From: Amaurobius ferox
Lineage: Eukaryota > Arthropoda > Arachnida > Araneae > Amaurobiidae
Direction: 5' to 3'
Assembly (NCBI GenBank): GCA_951213105.1
Contig: OX578134.1
Coordinates: forward strand, 137,119,293 to 137,183,292
Length of the DNA: 64,000 bases
Part shown: positions 32,072 through 44,481 of the stretch, in pieces
Numbering within the stretch: position 1 is the stretch's first letter
How the letters are laid out: every line of letters starts with the position of its first letter
Translations under genes and position numbers: made by a program
Notes under the pieces: generated by a model
What the model was told of the DNA's origin: nothing
The model's input: the letters and a program-made list of their open reading frames with translations, nothing else
The model's database searches: none

Positions 32072-32831
32072 AGTGAGTCTGTGGAGACGATAACTGACGA
32101 ACAAATGGACCGATTCGAACGAAATTTAGTACAAAAATTACAATCCATAAACACTGGAAGCCTATTGTTTTTATACGCAATCGAATGCTCAGAACCCCCC
32201 TTAAATTTTCGAGTTAAATTTTGAAAAAATCGTACAAAAAATCAAAACCTCTAATATAGTTGCGCAAATAGACATTTCTTATGTAATTTTTCATTAGAAA
32301 ACGATTGACATAAATTTTAGAACGCTAACATGAACCGTTCTCGAGATATTGCTCCTTTTTTCAAAAAAATTATCAAAAATTCATATAAAAAAAAATATTT
32401 CCTATTGAGAAACATGTTCACTTTTCATATGTAATATCATGCGATGAATTTGGTGACATCATTCTCGTAGATCTAGCTCGTTCCATTCATTAAAAAAGAT
32501 ACTTTGAGTAATACTTTTGTATTTGAAAGCCAATAGTCATCTATCTGCAGTAAGAATAACTTATTTCTCCGTCCATACCGCTTGGTGAGATTTTGGTGAC
32601 GAATTTGGTGGAATGTCGCCAACTTGGCGACTTTTTTAAATGTTGCTAAATTAACGAAAAACTCGCCAAATGGATAAAAATGACGCTAAATCAATGAAAA
32701 TGACGACTCATTGCCGAAAATTCAATATCTTGGAAAGAATATAAATATCTACTATAAAAATAATCTATTTACTGTAAAAGTTGTAAATTCATTGCATTAT
32801 ATAAGGAAAGTGATGTGTTGCCCACATCAGA
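31891..32831 (-). mobile_element. Family A element, copy A8
   Basis: Full length by its ends: TTTTAACTTTCCTTATATAC with hairpin, and GTTGCCCACATCAGA. The GT tract is at about 32022-32070. It is joined head-to-tail to copy A9 through CAGATTTTTACTTTCC with no spacer. Confidence 0.88.
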
Positions 32832-33031
32832 TTTTTACTTTCCTTATATACATAATGTATAAGGAAAGTATTGTTGTTTTTGTTGAGACCCAGACCGTCC
32901 GACCTACCAGAAAGGTGTAAGGTAACTGTATAAGGAAAGTATTGTGACGGAGTCGAAAATTCGAATTCGAGTTTCCGACGGGAGAGCACGTTTCAAGCAT
33001 CCCTGATCACGAATCAAACATTTTGAAGTGA

Positions 33032-33069
<38 letters not shown>

Positions 33070-33590
33070 AGTGAGTCTGTGGAGACGATAACTGACGAAC
33101 GAATAGACCGATTCGAACCAAATTTGGTACAAAAATCACGATCCGTAAACACTGGAAGCCTATTGTTTTTGTACGCAATCGGCATAAATTTTAGAACGCT
33201 AACATGAACCGTTCTCGAGATATTGCACATTTTTCAAAAAAATTATCAAAAAGTCATATAAAATTAAAAAAAATTTCCTCTTGAGAAACATGTTCACTTT
33301 TCATATATAATACCATGCGATAAATTGGATGACATCATTCTCGTGGATCTAGCTCGTTTCATTCATGAAAAAAGAGACTTTGATTTTTTAAATGCTGCCA
33401 AATTAACGAAAATCTCGCCAAATGGATAGAAATGACGCTAAATCAATGACAATGACGACTCATTGTCGAAAATTCAATATCTAGGAAAGAATATTAGTAT
33501 CTACTATAAGAAAAACCTACTTTTTTTACTGTAAAAGTAGTAAATTCAATAAATTATATAAGGAAAATCATGTGTTGCCTACATCAGATT
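32832..33590 (-). mobile_element. Family A element, copy A9, internally deleted, with a tiny SINE insert
   Basis: Starts TTTTACTTTCCTTATATAC and ends GTTGCCTACATCAGATT. There are two internal deletions. One is near 33180, where ACGCAATCGG runs straight into CATAAATTTTAGAACGC. The other is near 33374, where GAGACTTTGATT joins TTTAAATGCTGCC and removes most of the TTGGCGA cluster. A 52-bp S1 SINE tail interrupts it at 32875-32926. Confidence 0.88.
32856..32945 (-). mobile_element. 52-bp SINE S1 3'-end insertion with 19-bp target duplication
   Basis: TGTATAAGGAAAGTATTGT occurs perfectly at 32856-32874 and 32927-32945. Between them is only the 3' end of SINE S1 in reverse (GTTACCTTACACCTTTCTGG, TAGGTCGGACGGTCTGGG, TCTCAACAAAAACA). 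The target duplication falls inside the Family A terminal hairpin of copy A9. Confidence 0.93.
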
Positions 33591-34278
33591 TTTATTAATA
33601 GCTCGGCAAACCCTGGTTCTAGAAACTCAAAACTTGGACGGGATCCACAATAAAATAGAAAATAATTATACGAAATTTGAAAAAAATCAGTTAAAAACAG
33701 AGTATACGCAAATACAAACAAACAGGTTTTCAATTTATATATATAATTTAAATATAGAATACAATCCATATAGCAATGTCTTTCCATTAATAGCGGATTT
33801 TTAAGAACCCTCTAATTGCATAAAGAGAAAAATAATTCTCTATTCTTAATTATTTAATAATAGTATAAATCACAGAAGATAAAGGTAAATAAAATCAAAT
33901 ATAATGGTTGAAAAAAATTATCAGCAATCTCAGACCATTTCGATGGTAAATATATAGAAAATAGTTTCCTGTGGGTGTATTTTCTCAAATTATGAACATA
34001 TCTGAAGTTTCCAGCACATTTACAAAGAAAAGTCTCCATATTTATCCCGGATAATATAATCAGATAATATAACTAGAGTACAGAGGAGCCCATATAATTT
34101 ATCTTTAAAGAATTTTAATAAATAACTTTTATATGATTTGTTTAAAATTTCGACTTTTGTCGTATTGTGATGATTTTTTTAAACTCATAAGTAAAGGCGA
34201 ATTCAAATTGTTATTCAGTGAAAGAGTTCCATAAATAACATTTGACATTAACTATTCAGACAACAAAGCTATCAAACA
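33591..34278. other. AT-rich spacer without recognisable feature
   Basis: Small minus-strand ORFs at 33584 and 33854 have chance-like AT-driven composition. Nothing else could be supported. Confidence 0.4.
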
Positions 34279-35222
<944 letters not shown>

Positions 35223-35381
35223 TTTTTTATTTTATTACACTATTGCATCGAGAAAGTATATTTTATCCTAAATATATTTTTAAAATTGTTTTATAAAATT
35301 GCAAAATCTATTTTTAAAGTTGAAATGTTTTAAAATTGCATCGAAATGGACGCCAATTCGACGATAAGAACTTACAATTCT

Positions 35382-35456
35382 ACCCCAGTAACTAAAATTG
35401 GGGAAAGAGTCGGATGGCCAGTACAAAGATCCGTATTTTAATTCCCCGGCTGAGAC
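35382..35456 (+). pseudogene. tRNA-like sequence, decayed
   Basis: CCCCAGTAACTAAAATTGGG, GAAAGAGTCGGATGGCCAGT and CCCCGGCTGAGAC align with the better preserved copy at 35818-35890. The acceptor pairing is partly lost. Confidence 0.55.
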
Positions 35457-35499
35457 TGCAATGTTCTTCACGATGGTGCCAGAACAAACATAACCCTGC

Positions 35500-35590
35500 A
35501 ATTTAGTGCAATGGGGGGGGGGGGGCTGATTGTGACCCTAGTATTATTCCCAAACGACCTAGTACGCTGATTGTGACCCTAGTTACGTGT
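35500..35590. repeat. G16-type homopolymer run and short direct duplication
   Basis: A run of about 16 G (near 35511-35526) is followed by two copies of GCTGATTGTGACCCTAGT (about 35524 and 35558). Confidence 0.7.
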
Positions 35591-35817
35591 ACCCAAGCAC
35601 GGATTCAGTGGACTCTGGTATATTGAGCGCCAATTTCAAATTGGGAAGCCAATAGACCATGTAAAAAGCTAACCTGGAGGATTTTAAGATAGAAACAGCA
35701 TCAGGGGGTTAACCTGAGTAATAACCGGGGTGTTCAGTTAGATTGCAGAATTGCACATCAATTTTACATTAAAGAGAGAAGAATGCAGGGTACACTTCGA
35801 TAAGAGATTGCAATTCC

Positions 35818-35890
35818 GTCCCAGTAGCTCAATTGGAAGAGCATCGTCTAGCCAGTCCGAAAATCTGCGAGTTCGAGTTCCGGCTGGGAC
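35818..35890 (+). pseudogene. tRNA-like sequence with good acceptor and D arms
   Basis: GTCCCAG (35818-35824) pairs perfectly with CTGGGAC (35884-35890). The D arm GCTC-AATTGGAA-GAGC is intact, and a box-B-like GAGTTCGAGTTCC is present. The anticodon arm has two mismatches and lacks the invariant U before the anticodon, and the T arm is imperfect. A related sequence at 35382-35456 suggests a SINE or multicopy tRNA pseudogene rather than a functional gene. Confidence 0.6.
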
Positions 35891-36374
35891 ACTAAGGTTC
35901 TTTACAAAATATTCTGAATATTTTTCGGAAGTTTACACTTTCGTAAATATATCCGTTAGTGGGAGCGTTAGTGCGGGTGTATGTTTATACCTGTGCATGT
36001 GTCATCGATTTCACTTCATGCTTTGAAATTAATTTCACGCATAGATACATTATGTAAAGAGCAATAACTTGATAGAACGCTTACAATTCGAGGAGGAATT
36101 TGAATTATTTAAAATTTAAGATAATCGTTCAAAATATATTTTAAGATAAAATATGAAAAAAAAAATTCGTCAAAAACTGTTCGTCAAAATACGATAACAA
36201 ACGAAATTGCGACAATAATAATCAGAGTCAATTCTATTTGTTCAAAAATATAATTAATATCTAAGTAAAAAAATGAATCAACCGACTGAAAATTTCATAA
36301 AACTTGAACAAAAGATTTTGAGATAAAGTAGATACATACATTAGAAAATGCAAGGACAGAAATTTTTGAGTTTT

Positions 36375-36790
36375 GTCCAACCCGACAGTATCAGTGCTTA
36401 AATCCGTCCCGAGCCCAAACAAATAATTCACAAATGCAGAATCAGAGGCCGACCTGGCCCGAAGAACATTGAATATCGAACCGATCCGGCCCGAAATGAT
36501 TTATATTCAAATGTGTTAAAAACATGAATTTATGAAATTTTTGTACAAAGAATTAAGATAAAAGTTCAGTTACTTTAGATATTTATCTTTACATAGCTGA
36601 ATTTAATACAATAATATCATGTAATCTTTTAAAATTATTTTAAAAGATTTTGAAAATAAAATATATTCGGCTCAGCCAGGCCCAACTCGACTTTTTACAA
36701 CTAAGCTCAAGCCCTGACTACCCAAAACAGTGTTATAAAAATCAGACCCGGCCAAGTCCCTTCTACGCGTCAGTCCTAAGCCCGTACAGA
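36375..36790. repeat. GGCCCG-type degenerate repeat region
   Basis: Scattered CCCGAGCCCAAAC, GACCTGGCCCGAAG, GATCCGGCCCGAAATG, CTCAGCCAGGCCCAACTCGA and GACCCGGCCAAGTCCC stand out against the AT-rich background. This resembles dispersed repeats rich in GGCCCG and GGGCTC that are known in animal genomes. Boundaries and class are unknown. Confidence 0.4.
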
Positions 36791-36865
36791 CCTTTATTCG
36801 AATTCAAATTTTCAATACTACCACAGCATTTTTCCTATGTATACACATACTTTGTGTATAGGAAA

Positions 36866-37593
36866 TACAGCGTGTTCGAGAAAGAACTTTATTATTCTAA
36901 ACATTAATAACAAAAATATGAAAAGGTGATATGAAATGCAGTTGGCGACAAACGAATGAAGAAATCTAACAGTTTTTGCACAATACCTTCAATATAGTTC
37001 TACATGAGCTCCTTTAGTAGCCCGAAGAATGTTCAGTCTGTACTCGATTTCTCGCCATGCTTTTTTTAACGTTTGGGATGTAACAGTGAGGATTTCTGAT
37101 TGTATCCTTTCCTTTAAGACGGAAATATTAGAAACAGGTGTTTGGTAAACAATGTCTGTGACATAACCCCACTAAAAGAAATCCAGTGTAGTTGTGTCGG
37201 GCGATCGCGGAAGTCAAGGTATTGGTCCTCCACGACCAATCCATCGTTCGGGAAACACTGTATCAAGTAATTCACGTACAGTAAGTGTCCAATGCGGTGG
37301 GGTGCCGTCCTGCTGAAATAAAACATTTTGTTATAAAGGTTTCAATTGTTCCAAACTTTACAATTCAAGAAGATCCCTGTACACATCACCGTTACTCATC
37401 TTTTCCACAAAGAAGAATGGACCTATTACAGCATCGTGTAAAAGACCACACCAAACATTAAGTTTGGGGCTGCTACTAGAAAAAACTGTTAGATTTCTTC
37501 ATTTCTTATACCGCAAACTGCATTTCATTTCATCTTTTCGTATTTTTGTTATTAATGTTTAGAATAATAAAGATCTTTCTCGGACACACTGTA
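36866..37593 (-). mobile_element. internally deleted mariner-like element with about 110-bp terminal inverted repeats
   Basis: The left end TA-CAGCGTGTTCGAGAAAGAA (36866) and right end CGGACACACTG-TA (37593) are inverted. The terminal repeats extend inward through AATAACAAAAATATGAAAAG and GAAGAAATCTAACAGTTTTT to about 36980 and 37478. The total length is 724 bp, with TA target sites. Inside, minus-strand remnants of the transposase are visible: VFPND-like (CFPNDGLVVEDQYLDFRDRP, 37266-37190) is the WIGRGGP...RSPDL region after frame decay. It is non-autonomous. Confidence 0.85.
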
Positions 37594-37846
37594 TATTCAA
37601 ATACCTATAATATATTCACAGTGCATTGCATATCTCCGAGGTCAAACGACATGTACAGACAACCATCTTTATGAGTCGAAGATTTGATTCGCTTAACCTT
37701 GACTACCAATTTAGTGACCTTATGCCAAATGCAGACAAATATCGCCAGATTGAGGACATTTGGCGAATTTTGAAAACCACTCGAATTTTGTAGTTTCATT
37801 AATAAAGTCTTGAGTTACGTTGTTTTTTCAAGGATTCCACACAAAG

Positions 37847-38070
37847 TATATAAGCCGGCCATTATTCAGTTCGCTGGAGTTGGCTTGATACGTGTCAAAG
37901 TCAATTGTTAATGCGTCAGTGTCTTGGGAATATAATCCTTTATTTGGGGAATGAGTTGAACGTTTAGTTGCTGTTTTAATGCACCCGACAGTTGTTTTGT
38001 GGCATTGTAAGACAGCTACAGTGTTAACTGTATATTGTTCCTGTTTAGGCCTATTGGTGCTGTAAATAAA
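37847..38070 (+). promoter_or_regulatory. candidate TATA/Inr promoter with downstream AATAAA (solo-LTR-like)
   Basis: TATATAAG (37847-37854) is followed 21 bp later by the arthropod initiator-like TCAGT (37866-37870), and AATAAA (38065-38070) lies about 200 bp downstream in a GC-richer segment. This arrangement is typical of an LTR. No TG...CA boundaries, target duplication or second LTR could be fixed, and the TATA-to-Inr spacing is short, so the call is tentative. Confidence 0.35.
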
Positions 38071-38567
38071 GACACAATTAAGTAGAAATTCAGATTCATT
38101 TTCGTATCCTAAAAATACACCAACGATTTCAGAAGATACATCGCGAAAGTGCTGTAGGGAAATTAAAAACGGAAGTGTTTTTCACTTACAAATTAACCAG
38201 AGTGTGGCTCACCTCGACTATATCATACCAGAATCCATTTTTAAATAGCTTGATTTTTATATTCAAATTTTGCAAGAAAATGTCTGAACTATCTGTATTG
38301 TTAGTTCAAATGAGCACAATTATAGCTTGTTTCCCTTCAATTTAATTCAATTTAAAGGGCTTGAAAAAATCTTTCGAATGATACCAAATTTGGCAATGTA
38401 TCCCATTGGGAGGTAACTTGCCTCCCCCCCCCCAGGGGGAGGCTAATGACGTTACAAATACAAAACTTGTATCGCTGCTATTTTCACTATAATCACTGTA
38501 AATGTTGAGTTTCGTGATCATCGAGCCATAAATAACTCCTTCTACGCATAATTATGGACGAGCGAAG

Positions 38568-39545
38568 TCCATTCTCCATTCCTAACGAAGCGAAGTTCAT
38601 TCTTCATTCCTAACGAAGCGAAGTTCATTCTTCATTCCTAACGAAACGAAGTCCATTCCCCATTCCTAACGAAGCAAAGTCCATTCTCCATTCCTAACGA
38701 AGGGAAATCCATTCCCTATTCCTAACGAAGCGAAGTCCATTCTCCATTCCCAACAAAACGAAATCCATTCTCCATTTCTAACGAAGCGAAGTCCATTCTC
38801 CATTCCTAACGAAGCGAAATCCATTCCTCATTCCTACGAAGCGAAGTCCATTCTCCATTCCTAACGAAGCGAAGTTCATTCTTCATTCCTAACGAAACGA
38901 AGTCCATTCCCCATTCCTAACGAAGCAAAGTCCATTCTCCATTCCTAACGAAGGGAAATCCATTCCCTATTCCTAACGAAGCGAAGTCCATTCTCCATTC
39001 CCAACAAAACGAAATCCATTCTCCATTTCTAACGAAGCGAAGTCCATTCTCCATTCCTAACGAAGCGAAATCCATTCCTCATTCCTACGAAGCGAAGTCC
39101 ATTCTCCATTCCTAACGAAGCGAAGTTCATTCTTCATTCCTAACGAAACGAAGTCCATTCCCCATTCCTAACGAAGCAAAGTCCATTCTCCATTCCTAAC
39201 GAAGGGAAATCCATTCCCTATTCCTAACGAAGCGAAGTCCATTCTCCATTCCCAACAAAACGAAATCCATTCTCCATTTCTAACGAAGCGAAGTCCATTC
39301 TCCATTCCTAACGAAGCGAAATCCATTGCTCATTCCTACGAAGCGAAGTCCATTCTCCATTCCTAACAAAACGAAATCCATTCCCGATTCCTAACGAAGC
39401 GAAATCCATTCCTCATTCCTACGAAGCGAAGTCCCTTCTCCATTCCTAACAAAACGAAATCCATTCCCGATTCCTAACGAAGCGAAGTCCATTCTCCATT
39501 CCTAACGAAGCTAAGTCCATTCTCTACCCCTAACAAAGCGAAATC
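38568..39545. repeat. 28-bp minisatellite with 251-bp higher-order repeat
   Basis: The monomer is ATTCCTAACGAAGCGAAG followed by TCCATTCTCC (28 bp), about 35 copies. A nine-monomer pattern recurs every 251 bp (starts 38620, 38871, 39122). One monomer lacks two bases (TTCCTACGAAG) and another carries the variant TTCATTCTTC. Successive higher-order units look identical apart from a single C/G difference near 39326, so the array grew recently in 251-bp steps. Confidence 0.93.
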
Positions 39546-40159
39546 ATCACTTGCCTGAATTTTATTATTTTTAACTGTAAAACTACAATAGTAAAATGAA
39601 ATATTTCATGCTTAGTGACATTGTATGCAGATTTGTAGAATCACAGTCTCAATTATCAAAACGAACTGTAACAGAACAAAACGCCCATTTTTGAACTGCG
39701 CATGCTCAAAGCGCTTTCTACCAATAGTTTCATAAAAAAAACCATTTTTGTAAAAATGAGTCCAACATTAAGCTTCACTATCCTATGTTTTATACAGTTG
39801 CCAGAAAAATGTGACGAAACAAAATGCATACCATGGTGTTAGAGAGTCACCCTTTACCTCCATGATACGTAAATTAATAAAATGCAAATATATTAAAATA
39901 CTTTTTGGTGATTTAAATGTGTTACTTTGATTCCATTGTTTTCTGGTATTTTAATATATTTAACTTACAATTCAAATTCTAAAATCTTAAGCTCTTTTGT
40001 ATTAGGATTCTCAAATATTGAAATTGTTTTCTTCTACTTCCAATTTCATAATTTATTTGTTACATTAAGTTTAAATTTTAAATCTTTCACAGCTGGCATA
40101 CTTCATACGTTTGAGTAAAGTCAAAGCCCGGCTTTTGCAAGTCAAATTCTGTCCCATGC
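39546..40159. other. AT-rich segment between the minisatellite and the right arm of L2
   Basis: No gene is recognised. ORF 39927-40118 has chance-like composition. Confidence 0.4.
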
Positions 40160-40984
40160 TGCTATGTTAAAAAATATATATACTTTCAAAGATTTCACTC
40201 GAATTTACAAAAGTTCTATCTAGTTTTATATTTTTTATAACAAAGCCGGATATAAAGTTTCGTGAAAACCCATTAATATTTGTAGCAGCTACCGTATAAC
40301 ACTAGATATCGACCATAGACAGACGATCATCACTCTAAAAATAGTCAAAACGTGTTCAGGAGGTCTTAAAACATATATTGGCATTAAAGTCTCGAAATCG
40401 AAAATTTTCGTAAAAACAATACTTTATACTATATTCTCTAGTATAAGAAAGTGAAAAAATGTATGCATTAATGATATTTATTCTTCTGCTAATATATTAC
40501 TTTTCTTCTTATATAGTATAATCCCCTATTCGTCATATGACCCTAAAATAAACATTTGCAATATTTAGTAATTTGCGTTATTTACCACAAAAATTCAACG
40601 ATTATTTATAATAAAGTGTTTCAAAGTGATAAAGGCATTACAGTCTAAAAAGTTATTATCAAACACTAGACAGTACCCCTTTAATATTGAATCCATGTCC
40701 GATCAACTAAAGTCTATTCATGGCCAATTTTAAGAAATGGATGTTTAAATAGAAAAAAAAATTTGAACCGAAGATGTAAAAGGAACCGGAAGTAAAAATC
40801 CTTAGTAACTCCTCTTACCTAGAATATGATGATGAATCCATCTTAGTCTATCTAAGATCTATCTATAGAAGCTTCGGGGAAATATATACTCAAAAAAATT
40901 AGTAAAACAATAATATTTCAAAATATTTACCATCAATAATAATGATCCGGTAAGAACTGGAAATATTAATTAGATTAAAGATTT

Positions 40985-41475
40985 TCAGTTGCTATTGTAT
41001 AGAAAAAATATCATTTCCCGAAAATTTCTAATTTGAGATCTTGGGGGAAAAGAAAAGCATGTTTCAAAACGTCTTGAACACATTCCAAATACTTGCTAGA
41101 AAATCTATGTGTATCTGTCTGTCTGTGTGGAGGGGGGGGGGGGGCTGTGTATGTGTGAAAGAGGGTATGTGTGTGTGTGTGAGGGTGTGTGTGTAAGGAT
41201 GTATGTGTTTGTGTTTGTGAGGGTGTGTATGTATGTGTGTAAGGGTGTGTAAGTGTGGGGATTTGTGAGTGCGTGTGAGGGTGTGTATGTGTGAGGATGT
41301 GTGTGGGAGGGTGATTGTTGAGGGGGGGAGTATGTGTGTGAGTATATAAGGCTGTGTGTGTGTGTGTGAGTGTGTGTGTAAGGCTGTGTGTGTGTGTGTG
41401 AGGGTGTGTGTGTAAGGCTGTGTGTGTGTGTGTGAGGGTGTGTGTGTGTGTGTGCGCGCGCGCACACGACACAAT
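40985..41475 (-). repeat. Family A-related end with long GT-rich array
   Basis: ATTGTATAGAAAAAATATCA, CCCGAAAATTTCTAATTTGA, GCATGTTTCAAAACG and TCTGTCTGTCTGTG follow the Family A order (hairpin-side block, then microsatellite). The array (41107-41475) contains (GT)n broken by GAGGGTGT, GTAAGGCTGT and GTAAGGGTGT units plus two poly-G runs (about 41131-41144 and 41321-41328). The three long His/Thr-rich minus ORFs are low-complexity shadows. Confidence 0.7.
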
Positions 41476-41499
41476 GACGAATACACACATTTATGAAAT

Positions 41500-42790
41500 T
41501 TTATGTGCAGTTATATTACCTGTATAAAATCTCTCTTACGCCAGTTTCTCCACATAGTGGTAGAAACGGATCCTAGAAATAGTAAATATAAATGTATGAG
41601 ACAGCCGAATGGAGACTCAGATTCCATGTATTCTTATCTATAGAGACAGCAAAATGTAAGTAAAAGATCTCAAAGCAAGACACTTGTTACAGCTTTTGAA
41701 AACTGTAAGAAGAAAATAAAGAAGTTTTAAATATTATATATTTAAAACATTCAATTGTTTTTAATCCGTTTTAATCCCAGCCTTTTTTTAACTCACCCCA
41801 TTAAGCTCAACGTTTCAACTTCAATATTTTAATTCTTCTGAAAGTTTAAAGAATTACTCCAAATTTTTCCTAAGTTTTCTTTTATCATGACACTTTGTAA
41901 TCCTTTAAGCGCATTTTAATAATAGAAAAAAATCACATAACAATAGTTAATAATATTTTAATGAAGTGAATAAAATATGAAATATATAAAAACTGTGCAA
42001 ATGCATGAAGCGCTATATTATTTTTTATGCACAAAAAATAATTATATCATAACTTCAAGCATTCTAATTAAATCATCAATCTTCATTCACAGTTAATACT
42101 TTATGCAATTAAGTGAATTTTTGTCATCATTTCAAAGGTTTATTAGATCATAAAATGTAAAGGAATACTTTTCACATGAGTTCGTTCCAAAAGAAAAATC
42201 TTTTGCCTAATTTAGAAGTATATTTTTATTATTATCTAAGCATGATTAAATAAATATCAATTTAGCATTCAACTGCAAGATAAAAGAATGATAAAAAGTT
42301 CAATTTTTACTACAAAATTAAATATTAAATATATTTTATTAGATTGGATGCTTTGAAAATGTCCCATTAAAATGTTTTACTTCACACTTCTTCAACTTTC
42401 AAATTCATAATATACATAATAGATAATTAATCAAACTTACTCATTTAAACCATTGTCTGCTGTCCAGAAAACATAGGAGTAATTAATGAAATTGTTTCCA
42501 ACAAATTTAATCGCTCTGTTAAATCTCGTAAATACTATATCTGGCTACCAGCGTTCTATCTATTTATGTATCTATCTGAGTATCTATCTATCTATTTCCG
42601 GCGATGGGTTTCAGAAATAAGCACATGCAGATAGGATTAAGGTAAGTAAATAAACGTACATGTCGGAATAGTGTAAGAATATTTTTAAACATATAAAATG
42701 TTCATAATCTTTCAAATACGAGTATGCTGTTACAAACAAAGCATTTAATTTATCCTTCTTTATAACGACTACCACAGGAGTTCTTTTTCT
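41500..42790. other. AT-rich region without recognisable gene
   Basis: Contains only a short ATCT-type microsatellite (about 42556-42596). Confidence 0.4.
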
Positions 42791-42792
42791 CT

Positions 42793-42869
42793 ATTTCCAT
42801 GGTAACAAGCACAGTGTTACCATGGAAATGATCTGTGGTGGAGACTTGAAAAATAGTCTCCATCACTGA
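42793..42869. repeat. two adjacent hairpins, the first perfect (15-bp stem)
   Basis: ATTTCCATGGTAACA (42793-42807) and TGTTACCATGGAAAT (42815-42829) form a perfect stem with loop AGCACAG. Directly after it, GATCTGTGGTGGAGACT (from 42829) pairs with AGTCTCCATCACTGATC (to about 42870), 15 of 17 positions. Each arm of hairpin 1 matches the RFX X-box pattern RYYNYYATRRNRAC. Confidence 0.85.
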
Positions 42870-42870
42870 T

Positions 42871-44481
42871 CATGTGTTTGTGCCAGTAAGTTAACTGGGT
42901 GTGACACAGAAGAGAAGGATATGGGTTGAATACGATTTGTTTACCCAGATTACCAGTTTGGTAAAACTCTGCCAGAAATCAGAGAGCCATTAGGAAATTG
43001 TTGAGATTAGGAAATTTTTCAGCGTGATTTATAAGTTTGGTTTTAATTTACAGATCGGTATTACATTGCAATCGGACATTTATCAGGGATTCCAGTTAAA
43101 CAGATATTTGACAAACAAATTTGGAAAAATTATGTTTCTGCAGCACTGAGTTAACATGTTACTGAATTGTTGCAGAACGCAGCAAATGTACAAATTAAAT
43201 ACACTGAAGACATAAAATGTGGTTTAATAAATACTTCTGTAAAATGAAAGAGTAAAAAAAAAAATGTTTATAAAATATTGTTTTGAAAATTTGCCTTTCT
43301 TGTCTTTTGAATTGCGTTTCTGAAACGTATACGAAATTTCTTCGTTCTTTACCACAATCAATTTAAACACCCCTGTTTTAACTTACCAGTACAATAAATT
43401 TGATAATTACCGGACAAAGAACATTTTCAAAATTTGCGCATGTTTGCTATTTACGATCGAAACATGTTTTATGACATTTAACGCTATTTTGAAACATTGA
43501 ATTGTATAACACTCCAGTATACCAACTTTGATGTAAATCTAATTAAAGATTATTTTATATAAATTGCACATGCGCAGTTTAAGCAAGATGTTGTCGCGTG
43601 ACAATAAAAATAATTTTATTATTGAGTTCAGATCAATTTACTCTGGCATATTATATAATGGTGGCTTAATGGCATTTAATATATTTATTTATGCAGTCAT
43701 TGTTTTCTTTCGTAATTTGTGCACGACCCCTGAAACGCGATCTGCCGACATGATTTTTCCCCTCGGAAAACCCATGTCAATGCATTAAAAATGGATAAGT
43801 AGCATTTTTGTCTTTTCATATCTCTGGGACTTCTTATTATAAAATGCTGAAATTTTGTACATCACATTATTAGTGTATGGAGCACATTTTACTCATTGGG
43901 AACGTTTTTGTACGGGGACCGTATAAAAATTTAAATTTTGTATTTCTTAAAATTTAATTCCCTTGAACATTTTAATCGATTTCTTAAAATTCTGTACTTT
44001 TCATTACGCAACTTTATAGTTTATTATATATGTCTAAGATCAATATATTTAAGGAATAAAAGCCGAGGTCGATGTTTCTGAGACACCCTGTATATTACAG
44101 CCGAGATTCACAGTTTTTCCTGTATTTCACTGTTGACAAGAAGCTTTGTACAAAATATAGAAACACAATGAAAAGTATAGAATTGAAAAAAAAAAATTCC
44201 GTTCAAGTATTATTTTTCGCATTACTAGTGGACTCTGCGCCCTGTTCGCTATACTTTGCTAACACCCCGTAACTCGCTTTACCAGCTGCTTCAAGCCAAA
44301 CTAAATTTTAAATCTGCAAATGGTTTATTTCAACGTGCTATCCTATTATCTCTCTATAAATGTACCACATTTCATATGCTATAGTTTTTGCGGAACCAGA
44401 CAGAGAAAATCGATGGTCGATGGATTTTCACTTCAGAAGTGCACAAAAGATCAAATATCTCGTAAACTACATCGAGATTAA
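42871..44481. other. AT-rich region without supported gene
   Basis: ORFs at 43564-43788 and 44072-44272 have no recognisable domain. ACACCCTGTATATTAC at 44085 resembles a mariner-type terminus, but no partner end was found. Confidence 0.4.

Larger units (their letters stand above)
38345..40460 (+). mobile_element. Family A-related element, subfamily L, copy L2, split by a minisatellite
   Basis: The left arm (38345-38567) has GGGCTTGAAAAAATCTTTCG, TAACTTGCCTCCCCCCC and GACGTTACAAA. The right arm (40160-40460) has CTGCTATGTTAAAAAATATA, GATATAAAGTTTCGTG, GTCAAAACGTGTTCAGGAGG, TATTGGCATTAAAG and the end AGTATAAGAAAGTGAAAAA. These match copy L1 inverted. In L1 the two arms are separated by only about 25 bp; here about 1.6 kb intervenes, including the minisatellite. 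Confidence 0.7.

Noticed and set aside
35818..35890. Functional tRNA gene
   Set aside because: The acceptor and D arms are good, but the anticodon arm has mismatches, the base before the anticodon is wrong, and a decayed sibling lies 430 bp upstream.
38568..39545. CRISPR array
   Set aside because: Repeats are contiguous 28-bp monomers without unique spacers in a eukaryotic context.
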